A stretch of DNA of 64,000 nt from Dama dama (lineage: Eukaryota > Chordata > Mammalia > Artiodactyla > Cervidae), in assembly GCF_033118175.1 (NCBI RefSeq), contig NC_083698.1:67797001-67861000 (forward strand). The letters are read 5' to 3'. Positions 46,246-58,362 of the stretch are shown piece by piece. The notes under the pieces are model-generated. The model was not told where the DNA came from. It saw only the letters and a list, made by a program, of their open reading frames with translations, and made no database searches. Both the position numbers and the translations under genes were made by a program. The stretch's first letter is position 1. Each line of letters starts with the position of its first letter.

Positions 46246-48858
46246 TTAGGTTGGTGCAAATGTAATTAGGGTTTCAGACCATGAATTTTAAATTATTATA
46301 ACTAGGTTCAAGCATCTTTAGCAATCAAAATAGGAACCATTACAATCAACACATTTTTGTCAATAAGAAATGTTTGCTTATTCCTACAGTGTAAAAATTC
46401 ATGCTTCAGGATTCAATGAACTCTTGGAAAGCATTTTCTGCATCCTGATGGTGTGGAAGCATTTTCCCTGCAAAAAGTTGTTGAAATGCTTGAAGCAGTA
46501 GTCAGTTGGCAGGAGGTCAGGTGAATATGACAGATAAGGAAAAACTTCTCAGTCCAGTTCATTCAACTTACGAAGTATTGGTTGTGCAATATGCAGTTGG
46601 GCACTGTCATGGAGAAGAATTGGGCCCTTTCTGTTGACTAATACCTGCCTCAGGCAATACAGTTTTCTATTTACTGAGCATACTTCTCAGATGTAACAGG
46701 CAAGTTTGGTCTTGGAGAACAAAATGAAGCAGGTCAAAAGCTAACAGAGTTTTGTCAAGTGAACACACTGGTCATAGCAAACAACCTTTTCCAACAACAC
46801 AAGAGACGACTCCACACATGGACATCACCAAATGGTCAATACTGAAATCAGACTGATTATATTCTTTGCAGTCGAAGATGGTGAAGCTCTATACAGTCAG
46901 CAAAAACAAGACCTGGGAGCTGATTGTGTCTCAGATCATCAGCTCCTTATTGCAAAATTCAGGCTTAAATGAAGAAAGTAGGTAAAACCACTGGGCCATT
47001 CAGGTATGATCTAAATCAAATCCCTTATGAATATATAATAGAGGTGATGAATAGATTCAAGGGATTGGATCTGGTAGACCGAGTTCCTGAAGAACTATGG
47101 ACAGAGGTTTGTAACATTGTACAGGAGGCAGTGACCAGAATCATCCCCAAGAAAAAGAAATGCAAAAAGGCAAAATAGTTTTCTGAGGTGGCTTTACAAA
47201 TAGCTGAGGAAAGAAGAGAAGTGAAAAGTAAAGGAGAAAGAGAAAGATATACCCAACTGAATGTGGGGTTCCAGAGAATAGCAAGGAAAGATAAGAAGGC
47301 CTTAAGTGAATAATGCAAAGAAGCAGAGAAAAACAATAGAATGGGAAAGACTGGAGATCTCTTCAAGAAAGTTGAAGAGATCAGGGAACATTTCATGCAA
47401 GCATGGGCAAATAGATGGGGGAAAAGTGGAAATACTGACAGATTTTATTTTCTTCGGCTCCAAAATCACTGTGGACGGTGACTGCAACCATGAAATTAAA
47501 AGATGTTTGCTCCTTGGAAGGAAAGCTATGAAAAACCTAGACAGCATATTAAAAAGCAAAGATATCACTTTGTTGACAAAGATCTGTATATTCAAAGCTA
47601 TGGTTTTTCCAGTACTCATGTACAGATGTATGGACATGACTGTCCATGTATGGAGAATTGGACCATAAAGAAGGCTGAGCACTGTAGAACTGATGCTTTT
47701 GAGTTGTGATATTGAAGACTCTGAGAGTCCATTGGACTGCAAGGAGATCACGCCAGTCAATCCTAACGGAAACCAACCCCGTATATTCATTGGAAGGACT
47801 GATGTTGAAGCTGAAACCCCAATATTTTGGCCACCATATGTGAAGAGCTGATTCATTGGAAAAGACTCTGATGCTGGGAAAGATTGAGGGCAAAAGAAGA
47901 AGAGGGGAGTAGAGGATGAGATGGTTAGATAGCATCACTGGCTCAGTGGTCATGAATCTGAGTAAACTCTGGAAGATAGTGAAGGACAGGGAAGCCTAGC
48001 ATACTGCAGTCCATGTGGTCACAAAGAGCTGGAAATGACTTAGCAACTGAACAACTTCTCAGATGTATTGGTTTTGCCAGGATTCAGAAAGCTGTAGTGG
48101 ATCAGACAAGCAGCAGACCACCAAACAGTGACCATGACCTTTTTTAGGGGTGCAAGTTTGGCTTTGGGAAGTGCTTTGGAGCTTCTTCTCGGTCCAAACA
48201 CTGAGCTGCTCATTGCCAAGTGTTGTATAAAATCCACTTCTTGTTGCATGTCACAATCTGAGAAATGTTTCACTGCTGCATAGAGTAAGAGAAGACAGCA
48301 CATCAAAATGATCGCTTTTTTGATTTTCAGTCAGCTCATGAGGCACCCACTTACTGAGCTTTTTCACCTTTCCAATTAGCTTCAAATGCCAAACGACTGT
48401 AAAATGCTCAATGTTGAGTTCTTCCACAACTTCTTGTGCAGTTTTAAGAGGATCAGCTTTGATCCTCTCAATTGGTTGTTGTCAACTTCAGTGGCTAGCC
48501 ACTCAGCTCCTCTTCTTCAAGGCTCTCATCTCCTTTGCAAAACTTCTTGACCCACCACTGCACTGTACCTTCCTTAGCAGTTCCAGGGCCAAATGTGTTG
48601 TTGACGTTGCAAACTGTCTCTGCTGCTTTACCACACATTTTGAACTTGAATAAGAAAATTGCTCGAATTTGCTTTTTGTCTAAAATAAATAGTCTAAAAT
48701 AAATATAAACAGCAATAAGCCTTTAGCAAAAAACCATAAAGCAAGAAATACTCATTAAAATCATGTATAACACAACCACATTTATTAAGAATGTATTTCA
48801 ATATCAAACAGCAAATTTCAAGAATGCAAAAACTACTATTACTTTTGCACCAACCTAA
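46246..48858 (-). pseudogene. Mariner DNA transposon split by BovB
   Basis: Terminal repeats ttaggttggtgcaaatgtaa (from 46,246, preceded by TA) and the reverse complement attacttttgcaccaacctaa (ending 48,858) mark an Hsmar1-like mariner of about 1.25 kb once the insert is removed. The transposase reads on the minus strand: at 48,040-48,306 it includes KKVMVTVWWSAACLIHYSFL followed by NPGKT. Upstream (48,310-48,690) are the helix-turn-helix and KWVPHEL-like parts. The N-terminal and DDD regions have frameshifts, so it is inactive. Confidence 0.88.
46696..48053 (+). pseudogene. BovB inserted in mariner, internally deleted
   Basis: It begins in the BovB endonuclease region (aggcaagtttggtcttggag, tcaagtgaacacactggtca) and continues to the pre-RT part (ctatggacagaggtttgtaa). 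Near 47,400 it jumps to the RT C-terminus (gcaaatagatgggggaaaag) and runs to the tail (atgacttagcaactgaa). Roughly 1 kb of RT is deleted. Target duplication acttctcagatgta lies at 46,682-46,695 and 48,054-48,067. Confidence 0.92.
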
Positions 48859-48889
48859 AACAAACAAACATTTGTAGCTAGACTTGTCC

Positions 48890-49522
48890 TTCACAAAGCT
48901 TCAAAAACACTAATTACTCTCTGACTCCAAAGATTATACTCTGCACCTGGCATTCTTCTCCCCACTACACTCTCTTGTAGCATTCTGCAATTCAGAAAAA
49001 AGGTTATGGGCTGAGAACTTTAGGGTTACACACCTGGTTGCTGAGTTGCCTGATGCCAGCTGTGGGTTTTGCAACCCTACAAGAGAAAAACAATGCAATG
49101 TCTTCATGAGGACATAAAACCTCTCTCTATTCCTGAGAGATGGGGACACAGTTCTTGAGGTGCTAGCCTGCTGTGTCTCCCTTTTGCCCAGCAAAAATAA
49201 TGTAGGTACTCTTTTCTATTTCCTCCAAACTCTGTCTCTGTATTTCTCTTTGGCATTGGTGGGAGCCAAGATTTTGGCAACAGTTCTCAGGGCTCTGCTT
49301 CCTTATCTACTTGCTCACATCTCTCACAAGTGTCTTACACTAATAAATCCACTCTTTGCCTATCACTTAGCCCCACATTGAACTGTTTCTGCATCAAGGC
49401 AAAAGTCCTGACACCAGGTGACTGGTTTCAATTCAGATAGCGGGTTTGAGTCTTCTTCTAAGTCAGGGATTTAAGGGTTAGAGTCCCACCTTAGAGGATC
49501 AAGTGAGAACCCAATTCCTGGT
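48890..49522 (+). repeat. Probable solo LTR of a ruminant endogenous retrovirus
   Basis: The order ttcttgaggtgctagcctgc, tgtgtctcccttttgcccag, aactctgtctctgtatttct, aagattttggcaacag is typical of class-I ruminant LTRs around the R/U5 border. No gag, pol or env sequence is adjacent. Boundaries are uncertain. Confidence 0.45.
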
Positions 49523-49524
49523 TC

Positions 49525-49738
49525 ATAGATGGTGGACTTCTTTTTGCTGTCTTCAGGTGGCAGAAGGGGAAGGGAGCTCTCTGGGACCACTTTTAAAAGG
49601 GCACCAACTCCATTCATGAGGGCTCTGTCAGTACCTAATCACCTTCCAGTGGCCCCACCTTCATATACTGTCACACTTGGAGATTGGGGGTCAACATGTG
49701 AATGTTGGGGTGATACATTCAGGCTACAGCAATATGAA
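49525..49738. repeat. Ancient repeat related to 7,490-8,415
   Basis: tggcagaaggggaagggagc, tccattcatgagggctctgt, gtacctaatcaccttccagt and aacatgtgaatgttggggtg belong to the same mammal-wide family. Class unresolved. Confidence 0.5.
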
Positions 49739-49860
49739 TTTAATATGTCATATGTTATTATATAATTATATCATATAGTATATAATATATTATTCAGTAA
49801 TATATAATTTAATATCATAAAACATATATGTTATATATATTAGCATATAGAAACAATTTA
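49739..49860. repeat. AT-rich low-complexity tract
   Basis: Almost pure A and T with many TATA/ATAT units. Any open frame here is meaningless. Confidence 0.85.
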
Positions 49861-50042
49861 ATATAAATGCTATTTATGTTCGAACTGCTGATAAATAACA
49901 TTAGCTAAGCAAATTAATTTGCTTAGAGTAGCACTCCCTATCTTTGTCATATCGTATTGCACATAGAAAATAAAAGTATTCATGTATAAGCGATTCACTT
50001 TGCGTACAGTAGAAACTAACACAATACTAAATCAACTGTGCC

Positions 50043-50182
50043 TGTGTGCTCAGTTATGCCTGACTCTTTGCAGCCCCATGGACTATAGCCCGCCAGGCTC
50101 AGCTATCCATGGAATTCTCCAGGCAAGAATACGGGGGCAGGTTGCCATTTCCTATACCAGGGGATGTTCCCAATCCAGGGAT
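50043..50182 (-). repeat. Bov-tA SINE fragment
   Basis: gtgctcagttatgcctgact, atggaattctccaggcaaga, ttcccaatccagggatc. The head is missing, and an A-run follows at 50,199. Confidence 0.85.
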
Positions 50183-50214
50183 CCACTATACTCCAATTAA
50201 AAAAAAAAAAAAGT

Positions 50215-52377
50215 ATTCATACAAGAGCCAGCCAGTAAGTGACTCACACCTCCAGGGCTGAAGGCTTCGATTTTTAGCTTCACTTGTCACCGCAGGCTGC
50301 ACCGTTTGGGAAACTCTTGCTTTAAGGGTGATGTTTAAAGCCCGGAAGAGATCAATCTGTTTGACTAGACCTATTTGAATGACTGGCTCCCAGGGACTAA
50401 AGATTGCTGAGGCCAAGAAGGCAAGAAAGTGATGTGGAGAAAAGATGTAATCAATAGTTTCTCACTGTTAGGAAAGCCCTTCCCAGTCTCTCTCAGCCTG
50501 TTTTTCCTGTCTCAGGTCCCCACTCCTGCCCCAAACTTTACCTACTGCTCCACCTGGCTCAGGATAGGGTGGTCCCTCTCCCACCTGTCCTAAATCTTAA
50601 CAATTCTTTATTAGGTCCCAGGTTATTGCCAGGAAGGAGTTTACATGTCTTCAAATGCAGAATCCCTCCCCCATGCTTCTGAGATGTTTGGCCTACAGCA
50701 CTGCATTTGAGCTTCTGACCCAGGATTTTAAAGTTTGAAGTCATCTCAGAGACTAAGTGCAACCTTCAATTGCCAGGGGAAGCACATGGGGCCCAGAAAG
50801 GTAGAGAGACCATGCTGCCAACACCAGCTGGGGGCAGCCTTGGGACATGGGTGTCCTGTTTTCCTAGGCTTTCCACTACCTGGGGGTTTTATCTCTCTTA
50901 TGCTAATGATGACACTTGATAATTTATTAATAGTTGAGAACTGACTCATTGGAGAGCCTATATGATCTGCAGTAACAGCCAGATGGTCCTTAATAAAACA
51001 TTAATAAAGCAAAAGCAGATGGCATTTAATAAAGTATTATATAAACATGCCCAAGAGCCATCAAAAGCATTTTTTTCTGGACTCTCTAATAGTGGAGAAT
51101 TATCAGACAAGACATCAAAGAGGAAATCACCCTCTAACTTGTGATCTGAGAAAATGTTTAAGGTTCTTGTATATATTATGAATAAGAAAATATTTTAAAT
51201 GTAATTTTATCTCAGATTTCATATCCTTATAATGACTGTTTTGTGGCAATTTTAGAAGAAATGACAAAAGCTTTAGTAGAAACAAAAGGAAGTCTCTACA
51301 ATTTCCTCCTCCCTTGGAAATCCAGCCAAAGCAAATTTCCTTACTTTCTTCTAAGAAAGTAGGAGATTTCTAGAGGGCATAAAAATAATATATTTTAATA
51401 GCAGAGTAATAGAAATCATTGGATTGCAGAGGTTGTTTTAGGAATCACTATTTCAGAACAGAAAAAATAACAACCTGTTGTGAGTGAGTGAATACTAATT
51501 TACCTGAAGGTGAAAAGCTGAATTTTCAGGATTATGTTTAAATGTTTGACTTCCTCCCAAAATTCACTTGTCAGGCAGTAATCAAATGTTGAGGCTTGGA
51601 CTGAGACTTGAGTTTACTAGTAACAATTGTGCAAGACTTGTAGGCTGCCTCTTGAGGATTTTTTTTACCATCTGTAAAATAGGGATAATGATACTTTATA
51701 GAGTTGTACAAAGAGTGGATGAAATAATGCTTATAAAGGACCATGCTGGACACAAAGTAAGCGGTCAAAAAAGGTAGCAATTAGAGATATCAGAAGCTGG
51801 TATCTGCTGTTCTAACTAAACTAAAAGTAGCAAAGTTGTGAAATAGTGGTTTCCTATTTGTAAACCTTCCATGCATCTTTCAACATCCTGATGAAACACT
51901 GCTATCCAAAAAGGATATCAACATTTGTGCTTTAACATGTTTGTTTTCTGTTTGTCTCATTTCCATGTTAATATCTTTAGGAATATTTACATTTCAAACT
52001 ACTTCTGATTCTAGAATGTGAGGCTTATTTCATAGCTGGGGGAATGTTTGGTATTGCCCTGTGTGGGTAGGACTCCTTTGGTGAGGAGAAAGTGACGAGA
52101 AATGTAATCTAGAGAGATTTCAAAGATGTCTGGACTTTCCTGAATCCTTTCCCCCAAGGTCTTGATCAAAGGCTAGTCTTTCCAGAGCACATTTCCTGAT
52201 AACCTTCCCTCCTGAGTCAAAATCACCGGGTTCTTTTTAAGCTTTTTCACAGATCATTCCTCTAATAGTTGTGAGCCAGGTCAGCGAATGCCTCTATTCA
52301 GGCACATAGCAGGCAGTCAGCGATGTTTGAAAATGAAATGGAATCCCAAGGAATCTAAAACTAATGATAGTTAATGT
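50215..52377. other. Intergenic, mostly unassigned
   Basis: MIR trace at 51,650-51,780 (accatctgtaaaatagggat) and an L2-like 3' stretch at 52,150-52,330 (aggcacatagcaggcagtca). No gene is supported. Confidence 0.5.
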
Positions 52378-52560
52378 TTTGAAGTATCAGCTGGGTGCCA
52401 AATGAATCACAGTCATCATGTGAGGTGTTATCGTCACCACTTTCCAGATGAGAAAACTGAGGTCTGGAGGAGTACTAAAGTAAGACCAAGTAGGAGGCAG
52501 AGATGGGGCCCAACTCCAAATCGTGAAAGCGTCCAGTCTTAATCAGCTACCTGAGTGACA
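52378..52560 (-). repeat. MIR SINE
   Basis: Reverse MIR: accactttccagatgagaaa, actgaggtctggagg, then gcagagatggggcccaact. Confidence 0.7.
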
Positions 52561-52595
52561 CTGGAATTTGCTCATTTGGTTGGTTTTTGGTGTGT

Positions 52596-53167
52596 GTATT
52601 AGTCAGGGTTATATAATAATATATCTATCATATATAGATATATCTCTATAGATACATAAAACTTTCTGGGAATATTTTTCTGTTTATCTATATAGATATA
52701 CAGAGATACGGCCTATTGGTTTTGTTTGGTGCTATGTATAGATACATAGATTACATCTTTGTACAAGGAGATGTATTACAGAAATTGGTGCACATGGTTA
52801 TGGAGGCTGAGGGTCCCAAGATCTGCCATCTCTGATATGAAAAACCAGGGAGGTCAGTGGTACAGTTTAGTCTGAGTCTGAAGGTTGGAGAACCAGGAGC
52901 GTCGCTATCCAAGGGCAGAAGATGGACGTCCCAACTCAGACAGAGAGAGTAAATTTCCCTTCCTCTATCTTCATGTTCTATTCAGGCCCTCAAGAGACTG
53001 GATGACGCCCACCCACACGAGGGAGGGTGATCTTTCTTTCTCAGTCTACAGGTTTAAATGCTACTCTATTTCCAGAAAATCCTCACACACCCAGGACAAT
53101 GTTTTACCAGATATCTGGGCATCCCTTAACCCAGGCGAGTGAACACATAAAATTAACCATCATAGCA
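52596..53167 (+). repeat. Ancient mammalian repeat with AT microsatellite
   Basis: tattagtcagggttatataa, an ATAT tract (52,615-52,690), tgcacatggttatggaggct, ggtcccaagatctgccatc, aggccctcaagagactggat and acataaaattaaccatcata form a well-known mammalian repeat end-to-end. I cannot name the subfamily. Confidence 0.55.
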
Positions 53168-54429
53168 TTGATGTTTTTATTATTTTTAGTATGAGAACAT
53201 TAGCAGAGGAAGATGGATTTACCCTCAGAAAGCAAGCCTACCTGAATTCTGAGGTCCCTGTGTATCCATTTCCTACTGGCTGTCTAGATTCCTCAGAGAA
53301 ACCCAACCTTGCACGGAGATGACAGGTAATCTGGGGCGGGGGGCAGGGGGGAAAAGCTTGAAGATTTCAAAGTATGCTAGTAGAAAATAAAATCCACTTC
53401 TACCAACAGTTTGAAAGAAAGTAAAATCTTTCGTGGTGTTAAAGGTGCCCAGAGAGTGGCAGGGGCTGAACTTCTGAAGCTGTTTTCTCATCATTCAGAC
53501 TGACAAATTTATTGTACTGGCGCTTCTAGCATTCAATCAAGATTGAATCAGATGCCAAGATAATTTTTCCTTGCCAAATTGTTTTTTCCCATTGCAATTA
53601 GCAGTTTAAGGACCTCATCAAATAGCCAATGTGTATTCAATTCCCTCTCTCCCTCTCCAATTAAAATTCAGCTAAGAAGTTGTATCAGTAATAATTGTTA
53701 AAGATAAAATACCACCCTTACCCACTCTATCATATTTCTCCATGTTTTCTTAAATATCCTTTAAACCAGGCATAGGATTTTAAAAGGTTTATTTTTTCTT
53801 AGTATGCATTATATAATCTGAAAGTAAATAATTTAAGCTAAAAGCAGTTCAACTGTTTGGGTTGCCCTAATTGAGATTCTTTATAAAATCTTTGAGCTCG
53901 TCCTATACCTATTTGTCCTCTAAAAGCATTTTGAAGCTGAGCCTGCTGCTCTCAGAACCCCATTTCCTCTTTTTTTCCTGGGCACAAGGTCTACATCTTT
54001 CTGCCTCCCTTTCAATGAGGGGGGCATGTGGTTGATTTCCGGGTAGAGGTGGGTACACAGGCAAAATGCCAGGTCCATGAAAGTCTCTCATGAGAGAGTC
54101 TCTAGGTTATTTCCTTCTCGTCTTGCTGAAATTGCCCATGCCCAACACCCTTGGCAGCCCTGAGCTGTGAACAGCAGAGCCTCCACCAGGCTGCTTCCCC
54201 AAGGAACAGCGAGTGCCCGTCTCCATCCCTACTTCACACGCTCTGGAACTACCATAGATTGTTCACTGAGAACAAATGAACCGCTATGGTGTTTGAGCCA
54301 GTATAATTCGGGGTTTCATTTGTTTGAGCAGTTAGCTTACTCTGACTAGTTGCCTTTTCCTTGACTGGGCTAGCTTTCCTCCTCTGCCATGCTACATGCT
54401 CCAGCCAAGCCATCCCGTGGCCTCTGATC
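53168..54429. other. Intergenic, nothing recognised
   Basis: Single-copy-looking DNA with no exon-like signals. Confidence 0.5.
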
Positions 54430-54559
54430 ATGGAACTTCCCAGACTTGCTCCTTATTGTCTGTCTGCCTTCCCAGATAGACTCTCAAGCTCTATGAAGTC
54501 ATGGACCATATTTCCCTCGCTCTCCAGCATATCTTCAGTATCTCATATAGTGCTTGGTA

Positions 54560-54764
54560 CATGCGTGTATATGTGCTCTTCAGTCCTGTCCAACTATTAT
54601 CGACCCCAGGGGCTGTAGCCTGCCAGGCTCCTCTGACCATGGGACTCTCTAGGCAAGAATACTGGAGTGGGTTGCCATTTCCTTCAGGGATCTTACCGAC
54701 CCAGGGATCAAACCCATGTCTCCTGCATTGGCAGGTGGATTCTTTACTGCTGAGCCACTGGGAG
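54560..54764 (-). repeat. Bov-tA SINE
   Basis: ctgtagcctgccaggctcct, aagaatactggagtgggttg, head tctcctgcattggcaggtgg. Confidence 0.9.
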
Positions 54765-54775
54765 TAGATCCTTAA

Positions 54776-55092
54776 TAGTGAAGTGAAAGTCGCTCAGTAG
54801 TGTCCGACTCTTTGCGACCCTGTGGACTATACAGTCCATGGAATACTCCAGACCAGAATACTGGAGTGGGTAGCCTTTCCCTTCTGCAGGGGATCTTCCC
54901 AATCCAGGGATCGAACCCAGGTCTCCCACATTTCAGGTGGATTCTTTACCAGCTGAGCCACAAAGGAAGCCCAGGAATAATGGAGTGGGTAGCCTATCCC
55001 TTCTCCAGTGGATCTTCCCGACCCAGGAATCAAACCAGGGTCTCCTGCATTGCAGGCAGATTCTTTACCAACTGAGCTATCAGGGAAGCCCT
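54776..55092 (-). repeat. Dimeric Bov-tA SINE with target duplication
   Basis: One body (agtcgctcagtagtgtccga) and two tRNA-like heads (ending 54,974 and 55,090). gatccttaa at 54,767-54,775 and 55,093-55,101 is the target duplication. Confidence 0.92.
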
Positions 55093-55489
55093 GATCCTTA
55101 AAAAAATATTTGTTAAATTAATAAGATGTTGGATGCATGGACTTTGCCTTTCTCTATGCTGGGTATAGCAAACTTGGATGCTGAATAATCTTTAAGAATA
55201 ATGATAATGGAATGAGAAGAATGTGTTTGGCTATAAATTGTGGTATTCCTGTATGTTTCTAGAAACCTGACCTCTCGTGGATGACTACCAGTCTTCATTG
55301 CAAATCTCCTTTATGCTGACGATGATATGTTTCTACGTGAACAATAAACAGAAAACGTTGGATTTTTTAAAAACTGTATTTAATGGCATTCTCTTTCATA
55401 AAAACAAGTGTAGTAGAATAAAGGTGTCTGGAAACTCTTTGCTCTTTCTCCCACTAAGAGGTAGAGTATAATTCCCCTGTCTTTGAATC

Positions 55490-55925
55490 TAGGCTTGTTT
55501 CAATACTAGAATGCGGTGAAAGTTACATTCTAGGTTTTCAGGGGCCAAGTCATAGGACTTACAGCTCCTGCTTTGTTTCTTGGAATACTTGGTATTTGGA
55601 GCCCCAAGCCTTCACATAAGAAGTCTGACTTCCCCAAGATCACCATGTTGAAGAGGCCACATGTAAGGGGTGTGGCTGAGACTACCTTCCAGACCTCCCT
55701 GCCAAGGCAATAGACATATGGGTGAAGTCATTCATCCTGGACTGCCAGATGAGGCTATTCTCTAGCTAAATTCTGCTGAATGATCCTAGCCAATGCAACA
55801 TGCTACTAAAAAACCATTGAAATGAGCCCTGACCTGCAAAATTATGAGATGTGATAAGACAATTGTTGTTTCAGCCCATTAAGTTTTAGGGTAGCTTATA
55901 GTGCAATAAATAACAACTGAACAGC
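55490..55925 (+). repeat. Probable ancient MaLR/MLT-type LTR
   Basis: ttggagccccaagccttcac, gatcaccatgttgaagaggc, ttgttgtttcagcccattaa and gttttagggtagcttatagt are typical of old mammalian MLT LTRs. Solo, with no internal genes. Confidence 0.5.
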
Positions 55926-55967
55926 AAATTATTTCATTTCCATATTTGTCCAATAATACTTGCATCA

Positions 55968-57846
55968 GTTCAGTTGCTCAGTTGTGTCCGAATCTTTGCA
56001 ACCCCATGGACTGCAGCATGCCAGGCCTCCCTGTCCATCACCAACTCCTGGAGTTTACTCAAACTCATGTCCATTGTGTCAGTGATGACCTCCAACCATC
56101 TCATCCTCTGTCATCCCCTTCTTCTCCCGCCTTCAATCTTTCCCAACATCAGGGTCTTTGCAAATGAGTCAGTTCTTCACATCAGGTGGCCAAAGGATTG
56201 GAACTTCAGCATCAGTCCTTCCAATGAATATTCAGGACTGATGTCCTTTAGGATTGACTGGTTGGATCTCCTTGCAGTCCAAGGGACTCTCAAGGGTCTT
56301 CTCTAACATCACAGTTCAAAAGCATCAATTCTTTGGTGCTCAGCTTTCTTTATGGTCCAACTCTCACATCCATACATGACTACTGGAAAAACCATAACTT
56401 TGACTAGACAGACCTTTGCTGGCAAAGTAATGTCTCTGCTTTTTAATATGCTGTCTAGGTTGGTCATAACTTTCCTTCCAAGGAGTAAGTGTCTTTTAAT
56501 TTCATGGCTGCAATCACCATCCACAGTGATTTTGGAGCCCAAACAATAAAGTCTGTCACTGTTTCCACTGTTTTCCCATCTATTTGCCATAAAGTGATGG
56601 GACCAGATGCCATGATCTTAGTTTTCTGAATGTTGAGCTTTAAGCCAACTTTTTCCACTCTCCTCTTTCACTTTCATCAAGAAACTCTTTAGTTTTTCAC
56701 TTTCTGCCATAAGGGTGGTGTTCTCTGCGTTTCTGAGGTTATTGATATTTCTTCTGGCAACTTGATTCCAGCCTGTGCTTCATCCAGCCCAGCATTTCTC
56801 AAGATGTACTCTGCATATAAGTTAAATAAGCAGGGTGACAATATACAGCCTTGACATACTCCTTTCCTGATTTGGAACTAGTTTGTTGTTCCATGTCCAG
56901 TTCTAACTGTTGTTTCCTGACCAGCATACAGGTTTCTCAAGAGGCAGGTCAGGTGGTCTGGTATTCCCATCTCTTTCAGAATTTTCCACAGTTTGTTGTG
57001 ATCCACACAGTCAAAGGCTTTGGCATAGTCAATAAAGCAGAAATAGATGTGTTTCTGGAACTCTCTTGCTTTTTCGATGATCCAGCGGGTGTTGGCAATT
57101 TGATCTCTGGTTCCTCTGACTTTTCTAAACCCAGTTTGAACATCTGGAATTTCATGGTTCATGTATTGTTGAAGCCTGGCTTGGAGAATTTTGAGCATTA
57201 TTTTACTAGCGTGTGAGATGAGTGCAATTGTGTGGTAGTTTGAGCATTCTTTGGCATTGCCTTTCATAGGGATTGGAATGGAAACTGACCTTTTCCAGTC
57301 CTGTGGCCACTGCTGAGTTTTCCAAATTTGGTGGCATAGTGACTGCAGCATTTTCACAGCATCATCTTTTAGGATTTGAAATAGCTCAACTGGAGTTTTG
57401 TCACCTCCACTAGCTGTGTTTGTAGTGATGCTTATTAAGGGCCGCGTGACTTCACATTCCAGGATGTCTGGCTCTAGGTAAGTGACCATGCCATCGTGAT
57501 TATCTGGGTCATGAAGATCTTTTTTGTTCCGTTCTGTGTATTCTTGCCACCTCTTCCTAACATCTTCTGCTTCTGTTAGGTCCATACCATTTCTGCCCTT
57601 TATTGAGCTCATCTTTGCATGAAAAGTTCCCTTGGTGTCTCTAATTTTCTTGAGGAGATCTCTAGTCTTTCCTAATCTATTGTTTTCCTTTATTTCTTTG
57701 CACTGCATTGAGACTTTAAATTTGGGCAATTTTGGTTGATCGTTTGCTGACCACCAAGTAAATTTTAGTTCTTGTCTGTATCTGTACCTTGCAATTGAAC
57801 AAGAGATGGTTTGGGGCATTGAAAGAAATGGGCTGTTAATTCTGGG
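55968..57846 (-). pseudogene. BovB retrotransposon, 5'-truncated, long RT fragment
   Basis: Reverse BovB from its tail (cagttcagttgctcagttgt) to before the RT domain. The minus-strand frame at 57,819-56,878 stays open for 313 codons and covers the RT fingers/palm: pre-RT LGKTRDLLKKIRDTKGTFHA, then PVELFQILKDDAVKMLQSL, then motif A FIDYAKAFDCVDH and GIPDHLTCLLRNLYAGQE. It then shifts. A second segment (56,590-56,309) encodes the C-terminal DGDCSHEIKRHLLLGRKVMT region. The YADD region (around 56,735) is disrupted, so it is inactive. Confidence 0.9.
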
Positions 57847-57914
57847 CCATATTTAACCTTCCTTAAGCTTTTTATTTTAGAATGGTAATTGGTAATATGC
57901 ATTGGCAATGTAGT

Positions 57915-57937
57915 CTTCAGTCAAAAAAAAAAAAAAA
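57915..57937. repeat. Poly(A) tract
   Basis: A run of about 16 A. No SINE body is attached. Confidence 0.8.
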
Positions 57938-58145
57938 ACACCACATTTTGGGGACTCAGGGAGATAAGTTAAATTGGTTTAAAAATATAGATCAACTTAT
58001 GCCAAATTATTTTATGTTAGAACCTATGTTCCTCTGGAAAGCAGTCAATATGGTAAAAGGCAATATGGTTAAAGGCAAAATTATATGTAGGTGAAAACTT
58101 TTAGGTTCAATTTACTTATTTATTTACTTTTTATTTTGTATTAGG

Positions 58146-58362
58146 TACCTGATGTGAAGAGTGGACTCACTGGAAAAGATGCTGGTGCTAGGAAATATTG
58201 AGGCAGGAGGAGCAGGGGGCAACAGAGGATGAGATCATTTGATGGCATCACCGACTCAATAGACATGAGTTTGAGCAAATTCTAGGAGACAGTGAAGGAC
58301 AGCAAAACCTGGTATGCTGCAGTTTCATGGACATGACTGAGTTACTGAACAACAAATAGCCG
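58146..58362 (+). repeat. BovB 3'-terminal fragment
   Basis: tgatgtgaagagtggactca, acagaggatgagatcatttg, acatgagtttgagcaaattc, gacatgactgagttactgaa. Confidence 0.88.

Larger units (their letters stand above)
54430..55125 (+). repeat. L2 3' end split by two Bov-tA copies
   Basis: The L2 tail layout (gacttgctccttattgtctg, catatagtgcttggtacat, then tagatccttaa and aaatatttgttaaattaata) is separated by SINEs at 54,560-54,764 and 54,776-55,092. Confidence 0.65.

Noticed and set aside
48890..49522. A complete endogenous provirus
   Set aside because: Only LTR-like sequence is present, with no gag, pol or env similarity next to it, so at most it is a solo LTR.
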